Shown here: positions 12,701-24,100 of the stretch, piece after piece
How the letters are laid out: each line of letters starts with the position of its first letter
How positions within the stretch are numbered: the stretch's first letter is position 1
Assembly: GCA_013350335.1 (NCBI GenBank)
Contig: CM023540.1
Span: 31,661,175 to 31,725,174 of the forward strand
Reading direction: 5' to 3'
DNA: 64,000 bases
Source: Chimonanthus salicifolius
Taxonomy: Eukaryota; Streptophyta; Magnoliopsida; Laurales; Calycanthaceae
Made by a program: the position numbers and the translations under genes
Notes under the pieces: generated by a model
Databases searched by the model: none
What the model was told of the DNA's origin: nothing
What the model saw: the letters and a program-made list of their open reading frames with translations, nothing else

Positions 12701-15700
12701 ATACCTTTATCCTACTGGCTCAAAAAAACTGTGGACGTATGAAGGTAATCTACTGTATGCCTCCCTAAGGTTTTCTTTCAATCAAGTATGACCAGCTACA
12801 TAGTGGCTATGATCATCCAATCAACGTAATCTTGTGCTTCATGCAATACATGGTAGGGTCCTCTCCCATCTAATATGAGTTGTGAGGTCTATACTAAAAG
12901 TACTCAACCATTCATTATCAGAGAAGAACTGAATGTTTTGCAACTGCAGTACCCAAAAGAAAGCAAGTCTCTATCTTGCACTGTTACCCAGAATATTGTG
13001 CATATCACCATCAACATCATCATCATCATTTGCCAAGGTATTATCCCATTTATCTTGGATTCGGTGGAGATTACTTTGCATGTAATTGTGCATATTGTTG
13101 TCATCATCAACACAACATCATCCATCCATCTTGGATTGACTGCAGATACTGTGTATGTAATTGTATACTATAAATGTCATACAAACTTCACATAATAATC
13201 TCCAGCCAACCCATAAAGACTAGAAACAACTCCGGGATGATGAGTTTCCAGATTACAAGTAGGAGATACTAGGAAAAGGGGGAGATCGTTAAAGATATGG
13301 ATTGAGACAGCAAGACAGGAATCATGAAGGATATAATTGTTGGGTAACAGAGAAAATGATTCTCGATGGGGTTGGATGGGGAAGTAGGACATGGAAAGCC
13401 AACCCCATATGGATGGAAAAAGGCTTCAAATGATGATGACATATTCTTCCTATGGTGCATACAAAAATTATGGTGTAAAGTTGCACATATACTATGTTAT
13501 GACCTTAAAAAGGATGTTGTATCCACCTGTTCCTTTTCATTCATCAATTACATAACAAGGTCAGGATCTCACAATCCAGAACTCTTCTTCTTTTTTTGAA
13601 GACCAAGGTGTCCAAGCCTCTTAGAGCACCTAACTACCTAACTAATCTTTGAAACATGTGCAAACCTCCCTATCCACACACACGGGGTAACACTACGGGG
13701 AGTGACCCTTATGTATTGAGAGTGACTTGAACCTAAGACCTCCTTCATCTTAGGCGGGTTCTTGACCGCCAAGTCAACCCCCTACAGGTTGAACTACTTC
13801 TTCTTTTTCTTTTATTATTTTTTTGAGTGAGCTCACGACCTGAATGTTATTATATCATTCCCCAGCATGGTCAAATCCATGGGCTCCACTCACACACAAT
13901 ATTGCATGAAGATTCTATACTCATGCTGATGCAGACATACTCGGAAACCTTAGTCTCAACCCATGCATCCTTCAAAAATCTCTAAGAGACTGTAACACTC
14001 AGTGTTAAAACTTTTAAGAGTTACATCTCCATTGGTTTAGTCATAAGCAAGAATCAAATGACCTTAATTTTTATTAAACAACCAAAGAGGTGATTATCAC
14101 ATAATTCTCTACAAATTTGAAAGTAAAGACTGCGGGTAAACTCTTTCGCCAGTGGGACAGATTCTAAGCAGCTTTTTTTATCTTTTGTGTTTTGAGTGTA
14201 TCTGTCGGTGGGTAGCTGGGTGGATAGAGGGTAGATAACTAGATATGGCACATCTAAGGTACGTACATTCAATGAATGATCTAGACCACCAAATGCAGGC
14301 CCGATCATTTTATGAATTGCAACATAGTCGTATTATCGGTTTAAGAGATGTCTTCAACTATCCAATTCCAACAGTCCAATTGATGTCTACTGATTAAATG
14401 ACCATGATCATCCCAGAACTGTTCTTTTTTTTTCCTTCTTCTGGAAGACTCACATTGAGAAATCGCATGCCAATATTTCTGTCACCCTAAATTCCAACAA
14501 CCCGTTCTAAACATACAATCTCAACAAATATTAAATATATATACAAATAGAAAATACCCAAAAGAAAAAATAAAACAAAAGAACAGGAGAGTTTATGGTT
14601 CTACTTTTTTTTCTTTTCATGTACAATCAAAGCGTATTCAAACCTTGAAAAAAAAAAAAATATCAAAGCACATTCAAATAGCTCAAGAAATGAAAAGCCC
14701 ACAACTTTTGAAACATTTCTGCTGGAATGGTGAAAAATTCAAACAAAATGGAATGCAGAGTACTGAACCTGAGTCATCGTCCCAGTGGGGCTAAGCCCAA
14801 GATCTGTCAAGCTCGGTATCTCACCAACCTCAACGTTCCCACTTGCGGGCATCCCTTTGAGCTGATCCAACGCCTTGTTCGTCTTCCTCACCTCCAATGC
14901 TTGCACTTTCTCCCTAAACCCTCCATAATTCAGCGGCATCTCCTCCAATTTGAATGGCAGATCGTCGATGTGATACAGTGTACTCCCCCAGAAGTACTTC
15001 ACTTCGATTCCCTCATCCTTCATCGTTGCCTCGATCTTATCCTCTGCTCGCACCTCATCTCTCGTCACCTCCCTCTGCATATACACCGCCTCAGCCCCGA
15101 CCGCTTTGGCGAGCTCAACAAGCACGCTCTCCGGACGCCCAATTCGGACGACAAGGTCAGAGCCTCGAGAGCGGAGGCCACGGCGGAGGTCAGCAACGGA
15201 TTCAATCAAGAAGGTGGCGCGGTAAGGGCCAGTGCGGTCGAACCCAGACGACGACTTGCCGTAGTCACGGGGGTCGAAGCAGTACACAGGGAGGAGGGAG
15301 AGGGATTCGGTGTGGGCTGAGGAGAGGGTTTCGTTGTCGTGGAGGCGGAGGTCGTTGCGGAAGAGGACAATGGAGGCTCGGCGGAGGCCGAAGGGGTTGG
15401 AGGGGTCGGGTAGCGGACGGTGGGGGACGGAGAAGGGCGAGATAGAGCTGGTGGGGCTGGTGGTGGATTTGGATCTAATGGACGATTGGGAGATAAGGGA
15501 TTTGGAAGAGAGGGAGAGGTTGGAAATCACAGTTGAGATTTGAGATGGGATTTTTAGGGTTACAAAGGGGGGAGGGAGAAGGTAAGGAGCATTTGGAATG
15601 GAAGGGGAGAAGAAAGAGGTTAAAGAGAGAGAAAGAGAGGCAGTTGGAGGAAGGTATTTGGGTGGCAGGGCCGTAATTTCTTCTTCTTGGGTGGGTTCTA

Positions 15701-15848
15701 TTTTAGTGCATTGGTCCGAGTTGGGATCCATTGAGAGGAAGGAAGAAGAAGAAGAAGAAGAGATGGAGGAGGAAGAGGAAGAAGTACAAGAAAATGTGTG
15801 GAAGAAAAACAGATCTGGGAAGAAGAGTGCAGTAGCCGCACCTACCAA
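9797..15848 (-). CDS. PHR2: PHR2, photolyase-related blue-light protein (four exons)
   Basis: Plant-specific member of the cryptochrome/photolyase superfamily, known in Arabidopsis as photolyase/blue-light photoreceptor 2; function poorly defined. Exons: 15731 (or 15848) to 14769, 12022-11795, 11380-11282, 9884-9797 (stop 9799-9797). Exon 1 holds a Ser/Pro/Thr-rich N-terminus and the alpha/beta photolyase domain (LRRASIVLFRNDLRLHDNE, LPVYCFDPRDYGKSSSGFD, VKYFWGSTLYHIDDLPFK). Exon 2 has VGGESEALQKLQKFAAEC and ISPWLAMG; exon 3 NWLMYELLWRDFFR; exon 4 FITKKYS and a short Ala/Thr tail. About 459 residues from the inner Met, near the 447 recalled for Arabidopsis; I prefer that Met (15731) because the family begins MD. 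Odd: exon 2 is two bases short for its splice phases, with one-base losses near 11901-11903 and 11827-11829. Confidence 0.92.
9885..11281 (-). other. PHR2 intron 3, nothing coding recognised
   Basis: Separates the exon ending DFFR (11282) from the short C-terminal exon (9884). Both borders obey GT/AG on the minus strand with phase 2. Several short ORFs occur on both strands but none resembles a known domain. Confidence 0.7.
12240..12720 (-). mobile_element. LINE 3' fragment with RNase H-like C-terminus, in PHR2 intron 1
   Basis: On the minus strand a frame gives KFANGVADFFARN, which fits the ANxxADxLA motif at the end of RNase H domains in plant LINE ORF2. It is followed by a pyrimidine-rich 3' region and an A-rich tail seen as a T run near 12243-12253. 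Frames are broken; a dead fragment. Confidence 0.6.
12990..13170. repeat. LINE-tail-like and internally repeated CATCATCAT region
   Basis: Contains CATCATCATCATCATTTGCC..TTATCCC, like the other minus-strand RTE tails. A second block repeats the words catcttggatt and gcatgtaattgtgcatat/gtatgtaattgtatac with small changes. It is in PHR2 intron 1. Confidence 0.4.
14770..15600. other. GC-rich PHR2 exon 1 with long spurious opposite-strand ORFs
   Basis: The + strand ORFs at 14727-15320, 14954-15445 and 15310-15543 are antisense shadows of PHR2 exon 1. Their products are Arg/Gly-rich and resemble no family, whereas the minus frame carries a full conserved photolyase domain. Confidence 0.9.
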
Positions 15849-18029
15849 ATTCCACCAACCCCTGCTGCTACCCTCTGTTGTTTGAAATAGGTTCGTTATC
15901 CGTTCCCTGCTTTGAATGTGTGTTTGCCACAGGCTAAGATAATGAAAATGGCTAATTTTTATTAAGAAATGATAATTAGTGATATTTGAAAGCCGGAGTT
16001 ATTTTGGAAAATAAATTATTGAGGACAAAGATCACCGGCAGCCCATTTTAAAATCTTGATTGAGAACAGATTAAAGATAAAATAAATATTTAACTTTAAT
16101 AAATTAATTATATAATCCATCCCACTCAACAAATTGATTACATTTCAAATATTACATTGAAGAACAAAGAATCAAGTCACTTGTCTCGATCGGAAGCCGT
16201 CCGAAACTGACTTATTGCCATCTCCTGCTGGAAATTCCAGATAGCATATTCTGGCAACATTTAAAAGTAATTTTCCAATGAGAAGCTCCATGGAAAATAG
16301 ATGAAGGAGAAAGTCCTTAAATGAGTATCCGGCGACTTTATTACGAGATGTCTTGAAATTTCAGAGGTTCTAAATGAAATCTGAAGATAAGGTGTTATTA
16401 CAATTGGTATCCTTTTTTAGACTCTGACATACAAATTTATAACTAGGGCTGACCCTACTTAAGAATGATTTTTTTTCATGAAAATATAAAAGCTTTATAG
16501 AATACTTGGCTAATGTTTTTCATGCGGTTTGAAGTAGAGCAGCAATTGAACTCAAAACTTTCTATCATTCTAACTTCTTTCGATTATGTTCTGAAACTTA
16601 TTTGAATAAAATTATTTCTCTTTTGATCATTTTTTATTTTGTGTTCTTGATTTAAAAAAATTACATTACTTTTAGTTGTTAAATAAGGTAAAATAATTGA
16701 ATAAATTTATATAATTTTTTATACATCTCATCCAATTGTATATTTTAATAATTATTTTTAAAACCTACATTTTTATTTGTTCATTTTAAATCAATTCTCT
16801 GTAATATCGCTCTTTCTAAATTTCCCAGAGAGAGAACAGGTCTATTGAATTTTTTTGACAAAAAATAATTTAAAAATGAGTATTCCCGGGAAAAACTACA
16901 GAGGGGGCTGGTTGTGCTCAGGAAAACGACTCCACGTGCGACACTTTTCATAGTAAAGTTAAATTGTTGAGCCTGTGTTTTTATTTAATTTTATTTATGT
17001 ATATTTGACGTATTATAAATATAAAAAGATAATATTTACGTAATAATTTTATTTAACTTTAAAAAATAATAAACTGCAATGACCCAATAAACCTATTTCA
17101 ATTGTTTGATAAAATTCATGTATACCAGCAAACCATTTGTCCCAAAATCCATTTTTCACAAATACCATTCTAGAGATTTGGGTGCTGATTTTCAATGGAG
17201 CTTAAACTTTACCATGGTTCAGTTCTGTGAATTTCATGAATAATATAATTAAAAAAAATTATTCTATTCCCTTATCATAAGTTCATAATTTTGTGAGATT
17301 AGAAAGAAAATTTACGATTTGTATTGATTAAAATTTTAAGATATAAAATCACAATGTTAAATTATCAAACAAGATTCAAATTATATCCATTAATTTTTTT
17401 TTCTATTTTCTACATATCTCATAAAAAGTGTTAGGATACATGAATATATTATGAGACCTAAATAGTTAGAAAAGGTTGATACTTATTCTATGAATATAAA
17501 GTATATCAATTGATTAATCAAGTTACATAATTTTATTATCAAAATAAATTATTAATTTTTAAAAATTTATAATAAAAAATAAGATAATTCGACAAAGATA
17601 CTAGTTTGCACAAATAATAATTATATATTTTTATTTACATGACACGGGTAAAAAAGCTCCTCTAATAAAAAGAAGTCTTGTAACACCACCACTCTAATTA
17701 TTTATTACTCTCTATAGTTATTTATCCGATGTTGCATTTAAAAGAAAGTCAGAACAGATAGAGTGGGCTTTTCAATAAATTTTAAGTGTGAAGCTAATTA
17801 ATATCAAACTATTTTTGAAATATATTTTTTATTATAATCTATTTTTCATAAATTCAAATTTATTCCCGGGATTCAGGGAAAAACTTGTAAGATGCGCACT
17901 ACGCACTCAAGCGTACGGTAACATTAGAAAATCTCTCCCTTCCTAGCTCCATGGAGGAGTCAGTAGACGACGAACACTCGCCTTTGTAGTTCGTTCTTCA
18001 ATCTCCTTCTCGCTTGCAGATGCGAGAAG
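15849..18029. other. Divergent PHR2/GCP4 spacer and promoters
   Basis: Very AT-rich and without recognisable exons. It must hold the promoters of the two divergent genes, but I could not assign a TATA box to either. A repeated motif TATTCCCGGG..GAAAAACT appears near 16881 and 17862. The last 90 bases hold the putative GCP4 leader with two upstream ATGs. Confidence 0.7.
17951..17989 (+). promoter_or_regulatory. Upstream ORF in the presumed GCP4 leader (12 codons)
   Basis: ATG at 17951 opens a frame encoding MEESVDDEHSPL and closes at TAG 17987-17989, 40 bases before the GCP4 ATG. Whether this ATG lies inside the mRNA depends on the unmapped transcription start. Confidence 0.45.
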
Positions 18030-18130
18030 ATGCTACACGAACTGCTCTTGGCGCTACTTGGCTACACAGGCGATTTCATCATCGACGAGCGAGAGGAGCA
18101 CCATTTGTCTCCCGACGCTCCAATCTCTGA
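18020..18130 (+). promoter_or_regulatory. Out-of-frame upstream ORF overlapping the GCP4 start
   Basis: An ATG at 18020, ten bases before the GCP4 ATG and in another frame, runs 36 codons to a stop at 18128-18130, inside GCP4 exon 1. If transcribed, ribosomes must skip or leak past it to translate GCP4. Confidence 0.45.
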
Positions 18131-21100
18131 CGAATGCTCTTTCACGATCGCTACTGACATCTCCTTCATTCAACCTTCCGAAAGGTCTACCTCTTTCTCT
18201 TTCTTTCTCAATTCCTCCTCCGTCTGTTTGTGCAATGCCCCAGTCAACCAGTCATTGAAATCCGTTCTCCAGGTTTTGCAATCTGTATTTTTATTTTTTC
18301 ACGACCCATTTGGGATTTCAGAATTCAGACAACTAGGTGGGGTATTCTTTTTCGTTCATCCAACTGGGAAATGCCCGTATGAACCGGCTTAAAAAGCCTT
18401 TCTAGTTTCCCCAGCTTCCTGAACTTGAATTTTTTTTGTTTGATCCATTTGGGATTTGAGGCGCCTCGCACGTGCATATCTATATTTCTGTCATTCCTGT
18501 ACTGCTTGTGAAAATTCCTCCATGAACCGATTTAGGACAGCCTTTTTTTCTCAGCATCCACAAATTGATTTTCTGACGCATTTGGGATTTCAGAAGCCAA
18601 AGTGGAGAAATTAGACACATGCATACTCTTTTTCTTTTAGTCCTCCATCTGTTTGTGGAGTTACCTACATGGACCTGTTGAAGAAATCCTTTGAAAGCCC
18701 TTTTATGCCTCACTTCCACGACTTTTTTTTTTTCCAAACGCCAAATATGCTGGGTATAAATGTGTAAATTTTTTTGAATTCCCATGATGTATTCCTGAAG
18801 ATGTCTAAGTTGGACTTGTAGACACCAGTCAACTCAACGTGGACTTTCAACATTGTCCTGTTTAATTGTTTGGACCACTCTACACGGGGCAACCATCAAT
18901 GTGATGGTCCAGCTCATTTAAATTCTGTCTTTCTCACCGAAGGCTGTTTACCAAGCCAGGTGGAGTTGTTAGCATCACAGGGCAAATGTTCTTCTTGGAG
19001 ACCATGGTATTTTAAAGATGGATGTATCAAATGAATGAATCAGTTATATGATTAAGCATAAATTTTTAATAAATCTGGTGACTGTTTCTTGTGATTTATT
19101 GTTGCTTCTAAAACATCGTTGACATGTTCTTTATAGACAAGTCACTTAGGGTAGCAGTATTCCCTAATTGCCTTTGGAAAATGTGTTGACAAATCTTTGT
19201 CATGCTTTTTTTTTCAAAGGCCTTTAGTTAGATCAGCAGTGACTGCTTCTTTATTATGACGGAAAGCATGTGTTGGTGACTGCAGGGATGTCATTGAAAG
19301 GCTTCTTCCTTTAGGATTTTTTTATAGGGAACTTGATCGGTTTGCAACAAAGGCTCGCAATTTGAGTTGGATACGTTCCATGAATGAGGCTCCATTATCA
19401 AGAACTACTGATTCGCTGAAAGGGAAAACAAAGAAGCAGAGCGTGTATCGTAGGGCCATAGCTAATGGCATTGTTGAGATTTTATCAGTTTATAGATCTG
19501 CTGTTCTACAAGTGGAGCAGAAATTGCTGGCAGATCCTGTCCCTATTTTGGCAACTGTAACTCAAGGCCTTAATAAGGTCGGTCGATGAAAATTTATTAG
19601 AGACCATTTTGTTTTGTTTGTATGTAATGTTTAATAAGGTTGATTTATATGTTAGCTTCTTTCTTTTGTGTCTTGCTAGAATAATTATAGTCTTTTTGCA
19701 CACTTTATTCCTTTTTTGCTCTTCTTCTTCTTCTTCTTTTTAACATGCTTTCAGCGCTATACTTGTGTGGGTGTATTGTCCAATTAGATGCGGAAATTGA
19801 GGCCACGAAGACTTGGTGTTTTGCCTTTTTCAGTCATAACAATGACATGTTTCTCAATATCTCTTATCTTCTTTAAAACTATAGGTTGCACTACTATCAC
19901 TTAATCATGTATAGTCTCTTTTGCAGTCATAGTGGTGACATTGCTGAATACTTACTCTTCCTTTTCAACTCTACCTTGTTTTATCTATAGAGACTGTCTA
20001 TGTCAGTTTAACATCAGTTTTGCTATTATTTTCCTTATTCTGTCATTACTTATTGGTTTTGGAGCGCTATTCTCTAGAAAACAAATAAAAAAAACCTAGT
20101 TTGTGGGTCTGGTGTTTTTGCATTCAGCCCATTAATATGTCATCTCTAATAAGGAAACCCCTGGCATTTGAAGATTTCACTTTGCAACTTAAAATTCATT
20201 ATGTATATGCCAATAGAAATTATATTTTTTGCGTGTTAATTTTCCCTATTCGCAATAGCTGTGAGTTAGAAATAATTGTAAATGGTTGTTTGTTTCCTCA
20301 CAGTTTGGTGTGCTGTTGCCTCCTCTCTGTGAGCTTATTGTGGAGATTGAGCGTGAAGATATTCAGGGAGGGCAACTGCTTAACCTTTTGCACAAACGAT
20401 GCCATTGTGGAGTGCCTGAACTGCAAACATGTATTCAGAGGTACAAAGTTTAGTCTCCAATATTTAATTGGAAATATCATGCATCCCATATTCCGATAAG
20501 GTATGTTGCTAGTCACCCCATTAATTTTGTTGTGGCTGTACCTTGTCGGGCTATTGCTTTTGGAGACAAGTAAATTAATTTGGCTTTTGTTTTTGCAATT
20601 TGTGACTCAATATTCTTGGTTGTTCTTTATGTTTTCGAAACTAGTATAGTTCTTCAGTAAGGATTACAGACTGTAATTTCAAGCTATGGTTGTGAGTCTA
20701 GCATGAGTTTTTTTGTCAGGTGATTCATTATTAAGATGCGTGTCAGATAAAGATACACATTTGAAGTAAGGCTTTATGCAAATGCACGATTGATAATGAA
20801 CTTCTAATCATTTCCATGTGATAGTTTGCTGAGAGAAAACTGTCTCTAGCACAAGCAACATTGCAATGACTCATGATGTTTGATTAAATTTTAATTTGTG
20901 AATTGCAAGTTATCACATACCATCATCTTTAAAATGGTTGATCCTGGTCCCCTCTAATTTCTCTGCAGCACAGTAGTTAGCTTGGTCCCATGTTTTCGGA
21001 ATTGTTTCTTCTTAGCCCTCGCTGTTGGTTTGAGAATACTATTTCTTTGATCTTCTTCTGTTACAAGGGTACCCTTGACCTCCCACATCACAAGATAAGC

Positions 21101-24100
21101 ATATTCGGGCTGTCATGTATTTTTGGCGATATTCCTGAAATGTAAGTGTCATTCAATTATTATGTTGGTGATATTTATAGCTCATATTCATATCCATTGC
21201 TCACAATTTGAGCTTTTCCCTAATTACTTGAATATGTTCATACCCCATTTTTGTAAGTCTTCACTTTCTCTTAAATCCGAGTTTTGAATTTTATTTTGTT
21301 TCTTAAAATAGGAAGCCATCATTTCTTGATTCATTATTACTTCATTGGGGTTCAGAGATGGACGTGGACATCTCTATACAAGAAATATGGAACCTATATA
21401 AAGAAGCATATGTAGCCTTTTGTGTTGATTCATCATCATCAAAGCCTAAAACCCATCCATTTTTGGTCGTCTTTATGAGTTCAACTTTTTCATTTGACCC
21501 TATCATAAACCATACATTCGGTCACTTCACTGTCTGCCATGTCTTTCTTTGTCCCTTCCCTCCACTTCTTCAAAGCCTACTCCTTCTCATACCTATATCT
21601 TGCGGTTTCTCATCTATATGCATTGGAGCTGTCTCTAGTCTTCTACTAATATGGCCAAACCACCTCTAGCGAGTTTCTCTTTGTTCATTTTTTGTTGGGG
21701 CTATTTCTAAACTATCCCTAGTGCATTCATTTATACTTCTATCCATTTAGAATTAGTCCACTCATTTAACATAACATGCGCATCTTTGTCATCCGAATTT
21801 TGTCTATTTGTCTTTTCTTCATTGATCAATACTTTGCACCATAGATCATTGTGGGTTTGATAACTGTTTTATAAAATCACCCCTTTAATCGATGAGGGAC
21901 TCTCCTATCACATAAAACTCTGTTAGCTTGTTTACATTTTGACCACCCCATTCCCAAGGCTATATCTAAGTATAAAACCCAGGTATCTAAATTTATTGGA
22001 TTGCACTACTAAGCCTGAGTCTCACAAATTTAATTCGGATTGCACTTCCTATTTTTTGTTTCACAAAGTTGCACTTAATGTATTCTATCTTACTTCTACT
22101 AATTTTTAGTCCACTAGTATTAAAAACTCTCCTTCAAGATTTCAATTTACTATTTAGTTGTTTCGTCTCACTAACTAAAACTATATCATCTGCAAAAAAC
22201 ATGCGCCATGATATTTTATTTTGGATTTCTGATGTTAAGTTATCCATGATCAGTGCGAATAGGTACATGCTTAATGCAGATCCTTGGTGGAGTCCCACTT
22301 CAATTGGGAACTTCGCCAATTCTCCACAAATGGTTCTAACATTGGTGGTTGTACCATTGTACATGTCTTGAAAATAATCTGAATGTAATCATTAGGGATG
22401 CATTTATTTTTTAATGTTGTCCAAATTAGTTTCATTGGGACTTTGTCATAAGCTTTTTTAAGTCAATAAAAATCATGTACAGATTCTTCCTCTTTTCCCT
22501 AAATTTCTCTATAAGTTGTCTTAGATCAAAGATGGCTTCTGTTGTTGACCTATCTAGCATCAACTCAAATTGATTTTTTGGGAGAAATTTCACTCTTTTC
22601 TTAGGCAAGTTTCTATTACCCTCTTCTCGAGTTAGTGTGACTCATGCATTTAATTGCTTGATAATTCGCACAACATTGATTTTTTTTTTTTTTCTGTGTG
22701 TTGATTGTTCTCCAGAATTTTGTGCATGTAAAATGCAGCCTTCAGATAGACGGGGAAACATTTATGATGATTATAATGATGATGATGATTATTGTAATGT
22801 GCATGTATGGGGGTGGGGGGTGATGATGATGTGTGCATTGGTGCCTGCTTGTGAGTGCATGTGATTTCACATTGTGATATAAAACCCTAACCCATGGTAC
22901 ATTACTGCATTTGTTGATTTCCATTTGACTCAAGCAGACTTCTTTGGCATGGACATCAAGTTATGTATCATCAACTTTCATCTTGGATGGTTTATGGAAT
23001 CCTTCAAGATCAGCATGGAGAATTTTTCATAAGAAGGTATTCTTGAATTCCAAATTAATCTAATCATATTGACATGTGAAATTTATGTCACCTCTAATTT
23101 TTTTTTTAAAAAAAATTTAAAGATTACATCTCATTCAAGTCGTGTATGTCTTGTCTATATTAATTTGATGAAAATTAGTAAAAAATTGCAGAGCAAAAAC
23201 TTCAGCCCTATTTATTCCTCTCTTGAGTATTTCAATATAATATAAATAACAACGCCACAGCTTTAGGTGTGTAACTAAGTGTTGTACAACAGTATTCTGA
23301 ACCACCTTACAATATACAAGTATATCCATATGGAGAAATACCTAAATTAAGCTTTATAACACTTGAAAAACATTATATTTATACAGCTTTGATATCGATG
23401 AATGTGCATTTGTAGGGGTTTTCTACAATCACTTGTTAGTGCTTGTGATTTAATTGATAGTTTCATGGGATATTGCATATGTTAACAAAATTAGGATGCC
23501 AGATATGATTTAAATAACCTGGTTAAATCTGACAGAAAAAAAAAATGTTACTATCTGCTTTCTTCATACAAAAAAAAACTGATTTTTCCTGCTCCACCTT
23601 AGAAATTTATTTTAAGCTGCTTCAACTGTAGAATGTGAAATGTGCATCGGCTTACTAGCATGCTGGTGATGTAGTAAACTTATACCTTCTTTTATCCTTT
23701 TTTTTTTGTGGGTATGTCTGATGCGGAGCATACACTCCATGCCTTCTATTCCCAGGCTGCTATTTCCATTGTGCTTTGCTGCTATTTTCGTTATATTTTC
23801 TTTCTTTCTTTTTTGTTTAGTTTATTTTAGATAAGGGTATTATTGCAATTTCTGAGTTTCCTTATTTTAGGGGCAATGCAAGTTATATAAGTCCCCTCTT
23901 GTAGCTTGTATTTATGGTGCATTATTTTCATCCCTTTTAATGTTTAGGGAACCACATTTAGGCATTTAGGGTTACCCTATCCCTTGTCCTGTGTCAATGT
24001 CTCTTTAACAATAACACAGTAAACTGGAAATTATGTGCCTTTCTTTTGAAGTGGATAATGTGCCCAAATTGAAAAAGTAACATTATGTGGGGACCTAGGG

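Noticed and set aside
12970..13130. CRISPR-like short repeats
   Set aside because: CATCATCAT and related words are simple-sequence and LINE-tail material in a plant intron, without regular spacers.
14727..15543. Long + strand frames (197, 163 and 77 codons) opposite PHR2 exon 1
   Set aside because: Antisense shadows of a GC-rich conserved exon; Arg/Gly-rich products with no homology, against a full photolyase domain on the minus strand.
22134..22364. Stand-alone gene for the FADDIVLV protein
   Set aside because: It is part of a longer, frame-broken LINE reverse transcriptase on the minus strand inside a GCP4 intron.
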